Part shown: in pieces, positions 31,709 to 43,265 of the stretch | Layout: each line of letters opens with the position of its first letter | Position numbering within the stretch: the first letter of the stretch is position 1 | Source of the DNA: Hygrophila difformis | Taxonomy: Eukaryota > Streptophyta > Magnoliopsida > Lamiales > Acanthaceae | DNA: 64,000 nt | Assembly (NCBI GenBank): GCA_030278955.1 | Contig: JAOANR010000003.1 | Span: forward strand, 31,821,227-31,885,226 | Direction of reading: 5' to 3' | The notes under the pieces: model-generated | Database searches by the model: none | Told to the model about the DNA's origin: nothing | What the model saw: only the letters and a program-made list of their open reading frames with translations | Made by a program: the position numbers and the translations under genes

Positions 31709-34189
31709 TCTAACACCCCGGTTTTTGGCCACCCAGGTCGGGGTGTCACCGCCACACCTCCCTAGCAAGACGCGGTTTCTCCGAGCTCACTAAAGAGATG
31801 CAAGGCTATGGTTTTTCAGAATTTAAAATATTCAAACAGCCCATTCATATATAGTTTAAAAATAATACATCGAAGTTGCAACGGAAAATAATAATTACAT
31901 ATGTATAATGCAGCGGCATTTAAATATAGCCAACAGGGCCAGAATACGGTTTAAACAGGCCCGTTCATGCAAGATCTAGTCTAATACAATAATTCAAAAT
32001 AATATATCTTCCCAAAATTCCCATGTATGCATATGACGATGCAAAATTCTCAACTCTGAAAGAAAAAGGAAAAATATGGTTTGGTCAGCAAAAACTTGCT
32101 GAGTCAGTTAACACGTACATGTTTATGAGGTTTCATAGCCTTTAATTAAATTTAAAGGAAACATGTGCATAATGTAATCTATTCATTTAATAATAATTTA
32201 ATCGCATAATTTAAAAGTCATGGATTCCATACGATCTTAAATATAGCTTGCAAAGTAATTAAATAAATTGTCATAAATATAAAAACACAATTTAATACAG
32301 ATTTAATTTGGAATTCTCGCAAACTTCTCGTTTCATATCTTTTAGAGATCACCATCGCTAGGGCTCTTATGTCCGCCAGCATTATGCCTGGGCTCTTATG
32401 TCCACAATTATCATGGTCGATCTTTTAATTAGAGTTAATCCGTCCGCCAGCCATACGATCAGTGTTTCGCTAGGGCTCTTACGTCAACCTAGACATACAC
32501 ATGGGCTCTTATGTCCCAAGCCGCAGAGAACATTGACAGTATCTATCTTAGTCATAACCCGCAATATTTTAACCTTCTCGTTTCGTGTATCTTACTTCAA
32601 AGAATTTCTACTCGTTTCAACCTTAAAGGCTAATTTCACCGTTTCAACCAGATTTCAAGATTTGACTCGGTCAACCACAGTTTACTCTAAAATTCATTAA
32701 AATAGATTTTAATTCCAAAAATTCTGAAATTTTACTACTGACTCAAAAACAGCAAGATGAACAACTTTTGTGTTTTAACTTTTTCAATTCGAGATACCGA
32801 AACAGGTCAAATACATCAATTTTCGTCATAACATTAATCTGTCCGAATTTCGTGTACAGCCGATCAAGATTATCAAGATCTACCAGAAAATCAACTCCAA
32901 ACTTAATAAAATTTCACAGAGACCTTCTTAAGACATATATCTACAACTTTCATGTTCGACTAAAGATCTAAATCGGTCTAGAACTAATGTCAAAAATGTG
33001 ATCAAGATCGGACCGAAGTTTTGTCAAGAATTTCAAGATCCAAGTTTCAGCAGTTCGGTTTCGGGTGGGTTTCAAATATCAAAACGTCTCTAAAAATTCT
33101 GAAACTTTTACAGTAGATAGATCTAAGCCTTAGGAACGTTTTTTGTGTTTTACATTTTTCCGTTTGAAGTCGTTTTAAGGTTCGGAAAAATTCGACAAAA
33201 CTGTTGCGCCGTTAAAAATTATACGTTGACAGATTTTTGAAAGATTCGGTTAAGCTTTTAGTTTTCGTATTTTAATTTCTCCCAAAATCATGTAAGTGTT
33301 AACTTACAGATTCGTAGATGTCCGGGATCGTCTATTTCGAAGGCGTGGCTTCCAGTCCACCGTTTATCCTCTCCGTTCGTCGGGTTCTACGTTCTAGATC
33401 TGATTCGGGGTGTGAAGAAGAAAAGAAGAGAGTTAGGGTTTCGTTTTTGAATTAAAAATGAGATGGATGAACGGATCTACTTACCGCAGCGTTAGAAGAG
33501 ATCCGAATTCGTCCACGGCAGTCCCCGCTCGGCTTTGGTGCCTCCGATGACTTCCGGATCTAGGGTTTTGTGTATAGAGAGTATCGTAGGGTTTTGAAAA
33601 TTGTTCGGAGCTTTTCGAAAGTGTTATTTATAGGCAAACATGACCTTGGAATACCCAAGGTCTGCCCCTAGGAGTCTTGAGCCGAAAGGTGTTCAACCGA
33701 AGTCGGAAAATCCGATTCGGGCGAGTAAATCTCGCACTGGTCGTTTCTGCCAGATGGCGCGGCCATGGCGCGCTCCCAAGCTGACCACCGCGTGGCCAGT
33801 GCGCCACTCACGCCTGTACTCCGGTCCGGGCGGGTCGTGCGATCCGTCGCGCTTTTCCTCCTCTCTTTCGGACTTTTATCCCTCTGTGTTCTCGGATTCG
33901 GATTTCCGGGATATCTTCGGGCTCCTATTTCCTATCGTCATTTTATTCGGGTCTAAATTTACATGTGGACTCGAGTTATTGAGTCCATCGATGTCGGGTT
34001 CACGTGTGACCATTTATTTGACTAAATTGTTTTCGGCTTCCCGGGTTCTCGAAATTTTGATTCCTTTTTAATTAAAATTCCATTTCTCATTCGATTAAAT
34101 TTATTTATTGATTTGCTGAATTTATTTATTTATTGTATTTATTTTTTTTATTGTATTTATTTTATGTTGGAAAATTCTCAGGTTTTACA
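31709..34189 (-). repeat. Right (5') LTR of the non-autonomous element
   Basis: 2481 bp, near-identical to the left LTR. The first two bases are TC instead of TG, a single mutation at the LTR end that contacts integrase. Confidence 0.88.
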
Positions 34190-34641
34190 GCATCCGCCAC
34201 CCGGTTCGCCTTTCCCTCAATGTACTGAATATTACTGTCATAATCCTGCAACAACTCCATCCACCTCCTCTGTCTGCCATTCATGTGGTCTGAGGTGTAC
34301 AAACACTTCAGATTCTTATGATCTGAATAAATCCTACACTTCGCCCCATATAGATAGTGTCTCCATATTTTCAGAGCATGCACTACCGCGGCCATCTCCA
34401 AATCATGAGTCGGGTAGTTCTGCTCATGAGGCTTAAGCTGTCGGGATGTATAAGCAATTACCTTCCCATTTAGCATGAGCACACAACCTAAACCCTTAAG
34501 TGATGCATCTGTATAAACCTCATACTCGTCTGAATCATCAGGTGTTACTAACACAGGTGCTTCAGTCACTTTCTTCTTCAATAGTTCGAATGCCTGCTCA
34601 CAATCATCATCCCACCTAAATCTGACATCGTTTACTAACAA
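34190..34641 (-). pseudogene. pol: Element B RNase H
   Basis: Read leftward: RT connection ([20 protein letters not shown]), then RNase H with [41 protein letters not shown] and GKANRVADA carrying the four acidic residues. It is cut at 34190 by the target duplication of the non-autonomous element and continues at 28233. The frame is open within this piece. Confidence 0.85.
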
Positions 34642-34791
34642 TCTGGTCAGAGGTCTAGCAACACTAGAAACCGCTCAATGAATCTGCGGTAGTAGCCAAC
34701 AAGACCCAGAAAACTTCGGATCCCCCCCCACATTCTTCGGGGCTTCCCATTTCAATACTGCTTCCACTTTGGCAGGGTCAACTGTAATACC

Positions 34792-35139
34792 CTAACCAGA
34801 AACGATGTGTCCCAAAAAGGACACCTTCTCTAACAAAAATTCACAGTTAGAGAGTTTAGCATATAGCTTATGCTCTCGCAATGTTTTCAACACTGTCCTC
34901 AGATGACCCACATGTGCCTCACGAGTCGGCGAATAGACTATAATATCGTCTATAAACACAACCACGCACACATCCAGCAGGGGACGGAATACCCTATGCA
35001 TAAGATCCATGAAGATCGCTGGTGCGTTAGTCAAACCAAAAGGCATGATCGTGAATTTAAAGTGTCCATAACGAGTTTCGAATGCTGTCTTACGCCTATC
35101 AGCCTCTGCCACCCTTATCTGATGGTAGCCCGATCTCAA
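34792..35139 (-). pseudogene. pol: Element B reverse transcriptase, palm region
   Basis: Begins [19 protein letters not shown], then [20 protein letters not shown] and the catalytic [11 protein letters not shown] with both Asp residues intact, then [19 protein letters not shown]. Downstream (34642-34791) the connection region is interrupted by stops. The element would need several repairs, but the active site itself survives. Confidence 0.85.
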
Positions 35140-35176
35140 ATCAATCTGAGGTAGAGGATACTTCCTTCACCAGGAT

Positions 35177-35590
35177 TCAGTTCAAACCCATGTAATCGAT
35201 GCACATCCTCATCGTCCCATCCTTCTTCTTAACAAACAATACAGGAGCTCCCGAGGGCGAGCTACTCGGCTGGATATACCCCTTACTGGTAAGCTCATTC
35301 AACTGATCCTTCAACTCCTTCAATTCAGCAGGAACCATACGGTAAGGAGCCTTAGAAATAGGAGCTGCATCAGGCATCAACTCAATAGTAAAATCGATCT
35401 CCCGAACAGGTGGGAGACCATAAATTTCATCGGGAAAGACATCACCGAAATCAGATACGATCGGAACACTCGAAGCGCCAGGAACCTCTGCTCGAAGATC
35501 CCTCATTTGCCGCAGGGAAAGAGAACAACCCCTGTGCATCAAATCACACAACGCAGCAACAGAAACCACACTAATAGCAGGTGGAATCAA
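35177..35590 (-). pseudogene. pol: Element B protease-RT linker and RT N-terminus
   Basis: Contains [44 protein letters not shown] and [29 protein letters not shown], i.e. the usual pol linker and the start of RT fingers. Frame break at 35140-35176. Confidence 0.82.
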
Positions 35591-36010
35591 AGTAGGTCGG
35601 TAAGATACATACTTACCGAGAGAATCTCGAAAGGAAATACGTGGAATACCACAATCGATAACAGCACAATGGCGCCAGCCAATCCATGCCCAGAATTACA
35701 TCAAAAACAGCCAGACTAGAGACCACCAAGTCGGCTCTGAACTCACGGCCCTCGATGCTCAATACCGCATCTCACCATATCTGATCACTACGAATGATAT
35801 TGCCTGAAGGCAAGGAAACAAGCATCTGGTAGGGCACCAACGGTCATACTCCATGCTCCCACACAAATTACAAAGCCACGAATGAACACGATGCTCCCGA
35901 AACGAATAATACTAAGGCAGAGTGATTCGCAACAATAATTGTACCTAAACAGGGTACAAATTTAAAAAGACAGAGAAAAACGAAAAAGAAAATAAAACAA
36001 CTGCAGGAAT
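35591..36010 (-). pseudogene. pol: Element B protease remnant
   Basis: Fragments in more than one frame: a SGASCSF-like active-site block around 35890-35920 and DVILGMDWL around 35670-35700, which bracket the retropepsin fold in this family. The leading Asp of the DSG motif is not clear. Confidence 0.6.
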
Positions 36011-36250
36011 TTAAAACACACCTGCAAGAACATCATCCCGACGATCCGCCTCAGCACGGTCCAGGACATTCAATCTGTCACCTCTGTCAGCCCAAACCGG
36101 TCTACCACGGCCAGCATGCGGGCAATCCGCCCGGTGATGACCCACCTCGTGGCAAGTCCAGCAATGGTACACAGGTTGCCCATCGGGACCAACCTCACGA
36201 ACAGGTAGCGGTGCACGGCCACCACCCTGGCGTAGATTCTCAAAGTCCAA
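36011..36250 (-). pseudogene. gag: Element B gag zinc knuckle region
   Basis: CWTCHEVGHHRADC is a C-x2-C-x4-H-x4-C nucleic acid binding knuckle, flanked by Arg/Gly-rich sequence (HAGRGRPVWADRGD) as usual for nucleocapsid. Its upstream end at about 36250 is where the 2 kb insert begins. Confidence 0.8.
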
Positions 36251-38265
36251 GATCGAACAAAGAAATTAATAGGAAGATCAAAAGGAAAATGAGAATGGGG
36301 GATGAAGAACAAGAGGATAGGGAAGCTTGATTCAACCTTGGATTTAGCTTTAAAAATCCAAGAATTGTGATTCTAGCTCAAGAGCTTAAACACAATTAGA
36401 TTTGTTGAGGGTTTTCGGTTCCCACAAACTCTCAAATGACCTTAAGAAAATTGATATGCTTTCAAGCAAAAATTCATAGATTCAATAAGGTAAAGAACAA
36501 GTGTTGGGGAAAGCCATATATATAGGCAAACCCTAATTACAAGGATTAATTATGCTAACTAATTAATTAAGGGCTTTAATCAACCCATTACAATAATTAA
36601 ACAAGTACTAAAATAAATTAAACAAGTGTGAAAGTTGGGAATCACGTCGTGAAACAAAAGTCACACATGTCGTGAGACAAAGAGGGCTTACGATGTATTC
36701 ATTTGGAAGATATATCTTTCGGGACTGTCGTAGCAAGGCACGGGATCTCAGGTCCCATAGATAGAAATTTAAATAATGTGTGACTGCTGGACCTCAAGTC
36801 CTTGGCCCTCTCAACCGAGTTTTCCAAAGAAGAATTGAAATTGAAGGCAACCAAATTGAACACGTCGAGAGCCACACAACCGTGTACGTCGTGAGGCAAG
36901 TGTGGGCTTGCGACGGCCAAGTGACTCTTGCAACGGGGGTGAGGGCTCTTGCGACGGGGTGAGAAGATGGCTTGCGACGGCTGAGAGACTCTTGCGATGG
37001 GGTCCCGAGGTCCGGATAGCTCTTGCAACGTGGGTGAAGGGAGGAGCTGCTGGAGCTTATTGAGAATTGGTCGGGGAATCGCCGGAGGTGTCGGAACTTG
37101 CTGGAGGTGACGATGAGGTCTGTTTGCTGCCAGAGGGAGTCGAAGCGGAGATGATGAGGGGCCTCATCGGCAGCAACCATGGAAAGAATTGGTGGTGGCT
37201 TTGGATGGAGACAGCTGCGACGGGAGACGTTGGTGATGAAGTTTGACGATGGAAGGCGGTCCCCGCAGTGGCTGCCAATCCTTGGAGCCGACCAAGGATA
37301 ATTCGAGGTTTTCCTTCGTTGAAGAAAATGACCGGAGACAACGATCCTTTCCGGAGAAGATGGCGGCAACGGTGATGGTCGTAGAAGGAAGCTCGACGTG
37401 ATCGGAGATGAAGAAGATGATAGGTGGCGGCATTGCGGGGTTTTGTTCTTCGACATAGTTGCAGTTTTCGGGGCTCGCCGGAGATGAGTTGTGGAGACTG
37501 TTGGGACGACGATGACCTTGGCAAGGAGTTGCCGAGATGCTGGTGTTGGAGGAATGGCCGCCGGAGGTTTCCATGGCCGACTAGGATTTTCTATCTTCAT
37601 AAACTTGACATGGCCGGAGATGGAAGAAACACTTTTCACAGCTTTCGGGTTGCCGGAATGGAGATGAGGGGCGGCCGACTCTTGTTGTCGGGAGATTGAA
37701 GAAGACGATCGGAGCTTGTTTGGCGATGATGGTGCAAGCTGTCGGACATGAGAGAGATAATGGTGTCCAGAGTGAGAAGCGGCGACCATATTGGAGAGAG
37801 CCCGCTGATTCGGAGATGGTGGTTCGTGCCACCGGAGACGAAGGGCAGTCGGAGGAGTGGACGGTGCATGGACTGGGGCTGTTGTGTTCACCTTCGCCGG
37901 AGAAAAAAGGCGCCGAGATGATGGTCGGAGAAGATGACCATGGTCGGGGAAGCCTTTCCGTTTGGAGGAGGGGGCTCTCAAGTTGGTGGGATCCGCAGCA
38001 ATTCACTTGAATGGTTGGAACGCAAGTTGGTCCTCCGTTACGTGGAATTGGGCTAAATTCAATAATTTCATGGCCCGGTTCAAATGGAGAGCAATTGGGC
38101 TGTCTTCTTTGAGCTGTTGGGCCGGCCATAAGATGTCTTGATGGGTCCTTGCTCAAATTAATTCATTTAAGCCCACTAGAGTTTTGTTCCAAAAAACTCC
38201 AAATATTTTTCTTTCTGCTCCAAATATTCGGATCGGGTCGTCTGTTGGTCGAGTTGGTCCTTAGG
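36251..38265 (-). mobile_element. Insert in element B gag, probably a solo LTR related to element D
   Basis: The gag reading is interrupted from about 36250 to about 38265. The insert shares landmarks with the LTR of element D, in the same orientation: a ccatatatata TATA segment (36512; compare 42640), repeated cgtcgtgag / cttgcgacg words (36640-37030; compare 42745-43025), and a CCGG-rich, Ser/Pro-coding-like end. No TG/CA ends or target duplication were pinned down. The 395-codon minus frame 36794-37981 is low complexity and spans these LTR landmarks, so it is not called a gene. Confidence 0.5.
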
Positions 38266-38269
38266 GCTA

Positions 38270-39236
38270 CAGCACACCCCTGCCCACATCAGCACGGCCT
38301 CCATCACGGCGACCCCTAACAGCAGGCTGACCCCTCTAATCACCGCCTCTATGTCCCTCACGGCCCTGGTCCCTGTGCCTCTTCCTACTTTGCCACTGCT
38401 GGCGTTCCTCAGCCCAGCACTCCTCCACATACAGGGCCTGATCGAACGCCTCAGAAAGTGTATCATAAGCTCGGTACCCGAATAAAGACTAAATCCCTGC
38501 CCAGAGACCCGAAATGAATCGAAGAACCTCATCCCTACCAGCAGGCATAACCTCCGGAGCATATCTCATCAGCTCTACAAACTTCCTGTGATAGGTTGTC
38601 ACACTCATACTCTCCGTCTGTCTCAAACCCAGAAATTCTAACTTCTTTGCCTCCAAAGTGTGTGGTGGATAGAAGTGGGAGCTAAGGGCCTCAGTAAACT
38701 GCTCCCAGTTGAACCCGGGCCTAGTGATTAGGTCATTCTCGCGGGTCCTCCACCAATGTAGTGCCTCCGCTTCTAGTAATGGAAAGCCAATTGACCTTTT
38801 GATCATCCAGACAATTAATGCTAAAGAGATCTCGACCAAACTGGTACTTCCAGTTCTCAAGGTCAGATGGGCTGGCACCCCCTACAAACTTTGGTGGACG
38901 GTGCTTTGTGGACAGATCCACATAGTCCACATGGGCTGGAACAGGTGCAGGAGCAGGCTGCACTACTGGCTGGGGTAACATCTGGAATAACTGTGCCAGA
39001 TGCTGAGCAAATTCAATTGGATTGAAGGCAGCTGCACCTCCCATTGGCGATTTCCTGAGAGGCACCTGAGCAACAGGTGGCACCTCCGGTGCGGGTAGAG
39101 GGGGAGGGGGAGGTAATCCATCATTCCTTGGCTCAACATCATCAAGTTGAACCTCCTAAGGAATAAAATCCCCAGCCCTATCCCCAACTGGCGGGCCTTG
39201 GTTTCTGCGGGGCCTCCCCCGTTGCCCAGTACCCAT
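38270..39236 (-). pseudogene. gag: Element B gag, capsid part
   Basis: Starts near 39236 (MGTGQRGRPRRNQ), with an early TAG after GDFIP. It continues as a Pro-rich segment, then HRPPKFVGGASPSDLENWKYQF, HWWRTRENDLITRPGFNWEQF, SSHFYPPHTLEAKKLEFLGLRQ and YHRKFVELMRYAPEVM, all typical of Retrotrans_gag, in more than one frame. The C-terminal RQQWQSRKRHR region runs into the insert near 38265. It makes the capsid in intact relatives. Confidence 0.8.
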
Positions 39237-39374
39237 AGCTCCATAAGGAACCATTCCGATATGCAAAACAAACACAACATTAGCAACCATGTCAGCAGAA
39301 ATCACCAACATACATTTATCATAAATGACTTTAATAGAATAAAAAATATAACAATTAAATAAATAAACAATGTA

Positions 39375-39452
39375 TTCACAGTCCTCAATGACTGTGAAGT
39401 CACAAGGATCCTGCCAGAATACCATTGCTTTTCCACAGTTTCTCAACTGTGG
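39375..39452 (-). other. Two related hairpins in the element B leader
   Basis: 39375-39398 pairs TTCACAGT with ACTGTGAA around an 8 nt loop; 39433-39452 pairs CCACAGTT with AACTGTGG around tctc. Both contain CACAGT/ACTGTG and lie between primer site and gag, where packaging and dimer signals usually sit. Confidence 0.6.
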
Positions 39453-39576
39453 CTCAACCTGGTATGCGCAACACTCAACAGAATAATAATGAGAATGCAC
39501 TTCTACATTATATGTATCCCCCACACATCTCACCACCTATGTTTACACCAATTTTAATGCAATAAAAGAGCACACA

Positions 39577-39589
39577 GGCTCTAATACCA
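39577..39589 (-). promoter_or_regulatory. Primer binding site of element B
   Basis: The minus strand reads TGGTATTAGAGCC, initiator tRNA-Met type with one C-to-T change, three bases from the LTR start at 39593. Confidence 0.8.
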
Positions 39590-39592
39590 CTC

Positions 39593-39900
39593 TGTAATGC
39601 CCCGAAAATACAAACCTGATTTTTCGCGAGAATTACCGCCGTACTAACTATCCTAAACTAGTGGCCAGCTAATTTAAAACAGCTACTACGAGGCTGAGTA
39701 CCTAAAGTGATCTAATTAATCCAGTTTCATGCGGAATCTAACATAAAATAAAACACATCGGCACAATGATAATTCTCAATAGAATAACTGAATAAAACAA
39801 TCCTGTCAGAGTATCAGGCTACAAGCCTTTCAAAACATAACCTGGCATCCTGCCAATAAACCATAAACAGGCTACCAGCCCTAAAACAGTAAATACATAG
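39593..39900 (-). repeat. 5' LTR of element B, truncated to 308 bp
   Basis: Matches the first 300 bp of 24613-26566 up to aaacacatag, where element D begins. The missing remainder is not found beyond element D. Confidence 0.85.
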
Positions 39901-40192
39901 TGCCGTAGCCCAAATAGATCGAACTCGACAATATTGCAATAACCGGATTAAAATGAGGAGTTGGGTGGAAGGCCGAGAGATGGTGAGGGAAAATGAAGAC
40001 GAACACAATGAAAATGAAAGAGATACACAAACGTAGATCGAAGGTGACCCGGACTCGATTCAAGGATTAAACCGAACTAACCCGAGAATGCCCCCTCCAA
40101 GTGCATCGGTCTTGATTCCATTAAAGTCGGTTTGAATCTTCAAAGGTGTGAGGTTCCATAAGGGAAGGATTCACAATATTGCCAAGAACAAG

Positions 40193-42555
40193 TGTTATAA
40201 GACCCTAGATAATTTCATGTTTACTTATGAATTTATTGATTAATAAATATATTAATCATTTTAAGTGATTAGGCTAGCATATTAATCTAATTGCGAATAG
40301 TTTTTGGGTTGCCATAATGCGATTTGTTGGAGTCTGAATATATCTTTGTGAAATAGCCTAATAATACACTAGAATTGTATGCAGGGATTCATATATTTCT
40401 TTTATATACTAATGATGGGTAGGAATTAGTATAAGTATAATAATAAATAAAATAAGATACATTAACCATCAAATCTTGACTAATCTTATTCGAATTTAAC
40501 TTGTGATACTAAATTAGACTAGGAGCTAAAATTATAAGATATCTGGATCCAAATAAATCGTCCAAGACCCCAGATTACCGTCCATTAACTTATTCAAAAC
40601 CTAGCTGCGTAGTTCTTTTTTTTCAATAAGAAAATACCGATAGAAAAAAAGAAGAGAAGAAAACCTAGGGCGTTCTTGAGGAGGCAGCAGCGATCAAGAC
40701 TTCTTCTTCAAATTAGACGGTAAATTATCCATCTCGGTCCTCCCCTTTCTCTGGTCGAGTTTATAGAAAAAAAAAAAGATCCTTAACGTTCTTGGCGTTT
40801 ATTTTTCAAGAACGCAGCCATCTTGGAGAATTTAAGACGTCGGAGGCGATTTCCCTTGCTAATTGAACCAACGAATTCCTGTTTTACAACCCTAGCTTGG
40901 TGTAAGGTAAGCCAACACACTTCATAGCCATGTTAGGGTCGAGTTATGTACGCGTTTGAGTAATAGAATTTGAAACTAAGATCTTTTCGAACTCTAACAG
41001 ATTTTGAATGCTGTAAAAACTCAATTGTTTCATTAACTTAAAGTCATAATTTTGGAAAGTGATAAACATAAAAGTTGTAGATCTAGGTGTTTAAGACATC
41101 ATGTTAAAATTTCATAATTTTTGAAATAGTAGGGCGTTGTCAGTGATTATTTTTCCAAAACTACTCCATAGGCTCCCCGAATCTGTCAATTGTACTGTTT
41201 ATATAAAACGGTCCAAAAGCTTTAATCTGAGTCAGATTTTGCGAAAAGTTTCTTCATGAATATTGTACGTCTATGTGTCTTGAATCTACCTGTAAAATTT
41301 TACTATTTTTGGTTGAGTGATGCGTTCTCAGAAAAACCATCTTTAACTTGTGTCCGCTGAATTCGCGAAAACGATAGGCCTTGTGTTGAATCCCAGATTT
41401 CACATAGTTAGGGACCGAATTTGAGAAAAGTGTATTCACAAAAAATGTTCATTTATATCTTTTCTACTCAGTGTAAAAATTTCGTAATGTTTGGCCAAGC
41501 CAATCGTTCCCAACTTGCATATCTTTGAGGTTGCGCTGCTATTGTGTGAAATTTTAAATTGCTAGTTGATTTTATAAAGTTTTAACCATCATACTCTTGT
41601 GTTACACTTGATATTGCATCTTTGTGATAAAAGAAAAAAAAATGTTTTATGCATCCCCTTGTTAAAGATTAAAATTTTTATGTGGTTATCGCGATAAAAA
41701 TCGATTCTTAAATACATAATACTTGTCAGTTAAATTTTGAAACCCATTGTGCATTGGATTCGGGTGGTATGCCCACGCTTGTTTCTTGAGGGTATGTGCA
41801 CTCGGTGGAGCCCGCTGGGCCGCCCCCTCTCGTATGCCAAAACGGCCCGCTAGTTGTATGTATGAGTCTATATCCCTAAGTATTGCCTGCGCGCTTTACT
41901 TATGGGCCCCGGGTGCGTGTCGATATAGAGTCCGCTGCATGCTTTTTATTTTGTTGCGAATTGCAACCGCTAGTCTTGTTATTCTTGGTGTCCTCGTGTT
42001 CTAGGCACATGGTGATAACTTGGTAAATCTTGGACTTGGATGCACAGCTGGAATTTTTATTAAATCTGATACTAAATTATGTTAAGTGTTACTATGAGTA
42101 TTATACTTCTTTTAAAAAAACTATTATATGAGTCAACCCCTTTTTAAAACCCCATAACTTGATATGGGATGGGTTGGCTTATTCAGTATTTTTATACTGA
42201 CGTATTGCTTACTTTTTTCTTTTTTACAGACTCACAGGAACAATAATATGAGCATTCGAGCACGTCATTCGGGGATTGGGAATAATCTTTGAAACATTAT
42301 TTACATTTACTTTACGTATTTTATAATATTAAACTACTGTGTTGGTCTTGTAGGCCATTTTACTATCTACGCTTCCGCACTTGAATTTAAGTTTTTATTA
42401 AATTTCCTTTATAAAGTATTTTAAATTAAATTTTAAAGTTTGGTACGACTTGAGCCTTAACATTTTCCAATTAAGTTAGCCAAGGACGAGCTTAGTTGGA
42501 AGATGTGGCGGTAGCATCCCGGGCTTGTGTTTGGTTTGAAAACCGGGGTGTTACA
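40193..42555 (+). mobile_element. Solo Tekay-type LTR inside the element D LTR
   Basis: It interrupts caagaacaagtgttgttcttgg, which is intact at 50435. It ends AACCGGGGTGTTACA, the standard Tekay LTR end, so sense is +. ACAAGTGTT occurs at both junctions (40188-40196, 42553-42561), so the exact ends are ambiguous: TSD ACAAG with ends TGTT...TGTT, or TSD AGTGT with ends TATA...TACA. No coding content. Confidence 0.75.
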
Positions 42556-42744
42556 AGTGTTGTTCTTGGGGGAGAAATGACTTTGATAAAGAAAGGATTT
42601 AATTTCAAATGATCAAAGTGTCTTACAATGCCTAGGGTTTCCATATATATAGGGAAACCAATTAAACAAGTCTGATTGAAGCATTAAACAACCCTACTAA
42701 TGTTCTCAACAATCGGGAAATGAAAAGAGACAAAAACTAGTACT

Positions 42745-43025
42745 GACGATGCTAGCCTATACTACGTCGTGATCCTATCTCGCGTCGTAAGCATGGTTGG
42801 CGTCGTAAGGCTTGGCTGGTCCGGAGGCGCACGTCGCAAGGCTCGAGCGATGTGAGTGTGGTTTGGCGTCTTAGGTTCCGCGTCGCAAGGCTAAGGACCA
42901 CGTCGTGAGGCATTGTCTTGCGACGGGGTGATGCTTAGCATCGTAGGTCACACGTCGTAAGCCGGGGAATCATGTCGTAAGCATCGGTCTATCGACGTGG
43001 GAACTTCTCTAGCGACGGGGGTCCT
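42745..43025 (-). repeat. CGTCGTAAG / CTTGCGACG motif cluster in the element D LTR
   Basis: About a dozen copies of cgtcg(t/c)(a/g)ag and the opposite orientation cttgcgacg or cttagcatcg in 280 bp. They can pair with each other. Related clusters lie at 36640-37030 and 49070-49560. Confidence 0.65.
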
Positions 43026-43265
43026 GAACTTGAAGACTCCCGGACTGATTTGGGGCTGGGGTTCACTGTACTGTTCCGGCGTTGACCACCGTTGACCAGC
43101 GAATTTCCGGCCAGATTCCGGTCAGATTCCAGTAACCTCGCCAGAGCTCCGGCGAACTTTCCGGAGGCGGCGGCGGCGACGACGGTGACGGTGGGACCCT
43201 CCTTTTTGACCTCTTCATGCTAATTTGTTCCGTAATTGCATCTAGAGGTCATCCTTCTTCCGGTT

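Larger units (their letters stand above)
28239..34189 (-). mobile_element. Non-autonomous Tekay derivative (two LTRs, 984 bp interior)
   Basis: 5951 bp flanked by perfect GCATC duplications and inserted in element B pol. It has two 2.48 kb LTRs and a short interior holding the polypurine end and the primer-site end but no gag or pol. LTR words (TGTAACACCCCGGTTTTTGG, accgccacacctccctag) are shared with Tekay C, so it is a relative that has lost its coding region and would depend on proteins from an intact relative. Confidence 0.9.
24613..39900 (-). mobile_element. Tekay-like Ty3/gypsy element B, minus strand, multiply interrupted
   Basis: Left LTR 24613-26566 is the 3' LTR and 39593-39900 the truncated 5' LTR; both start TGTAA(C/T)GCCCCGAAAA on the + strand. 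Between them, read leftward, lie gag, zinc knuckle, protease, RT, RNase H, integrase and chromodomain remnants. Two later insertions split it (28239-34189 and about 36251-38265). Its 5' LTR is cut by element D. The chromodomain and SPLCW-type integrase end place it with the Tekay/Del chromoviruses. Confidence 0.82.

Noticed and set aside
36794..37981. 395-codon minus-strand frame, Ser/Pro/Arg-rich
   Set aside because: Low complexity, GC-rich, several overlapping open frames on both strands in the same place, spans LTR-like promoter and repeat words; no domain recognised.
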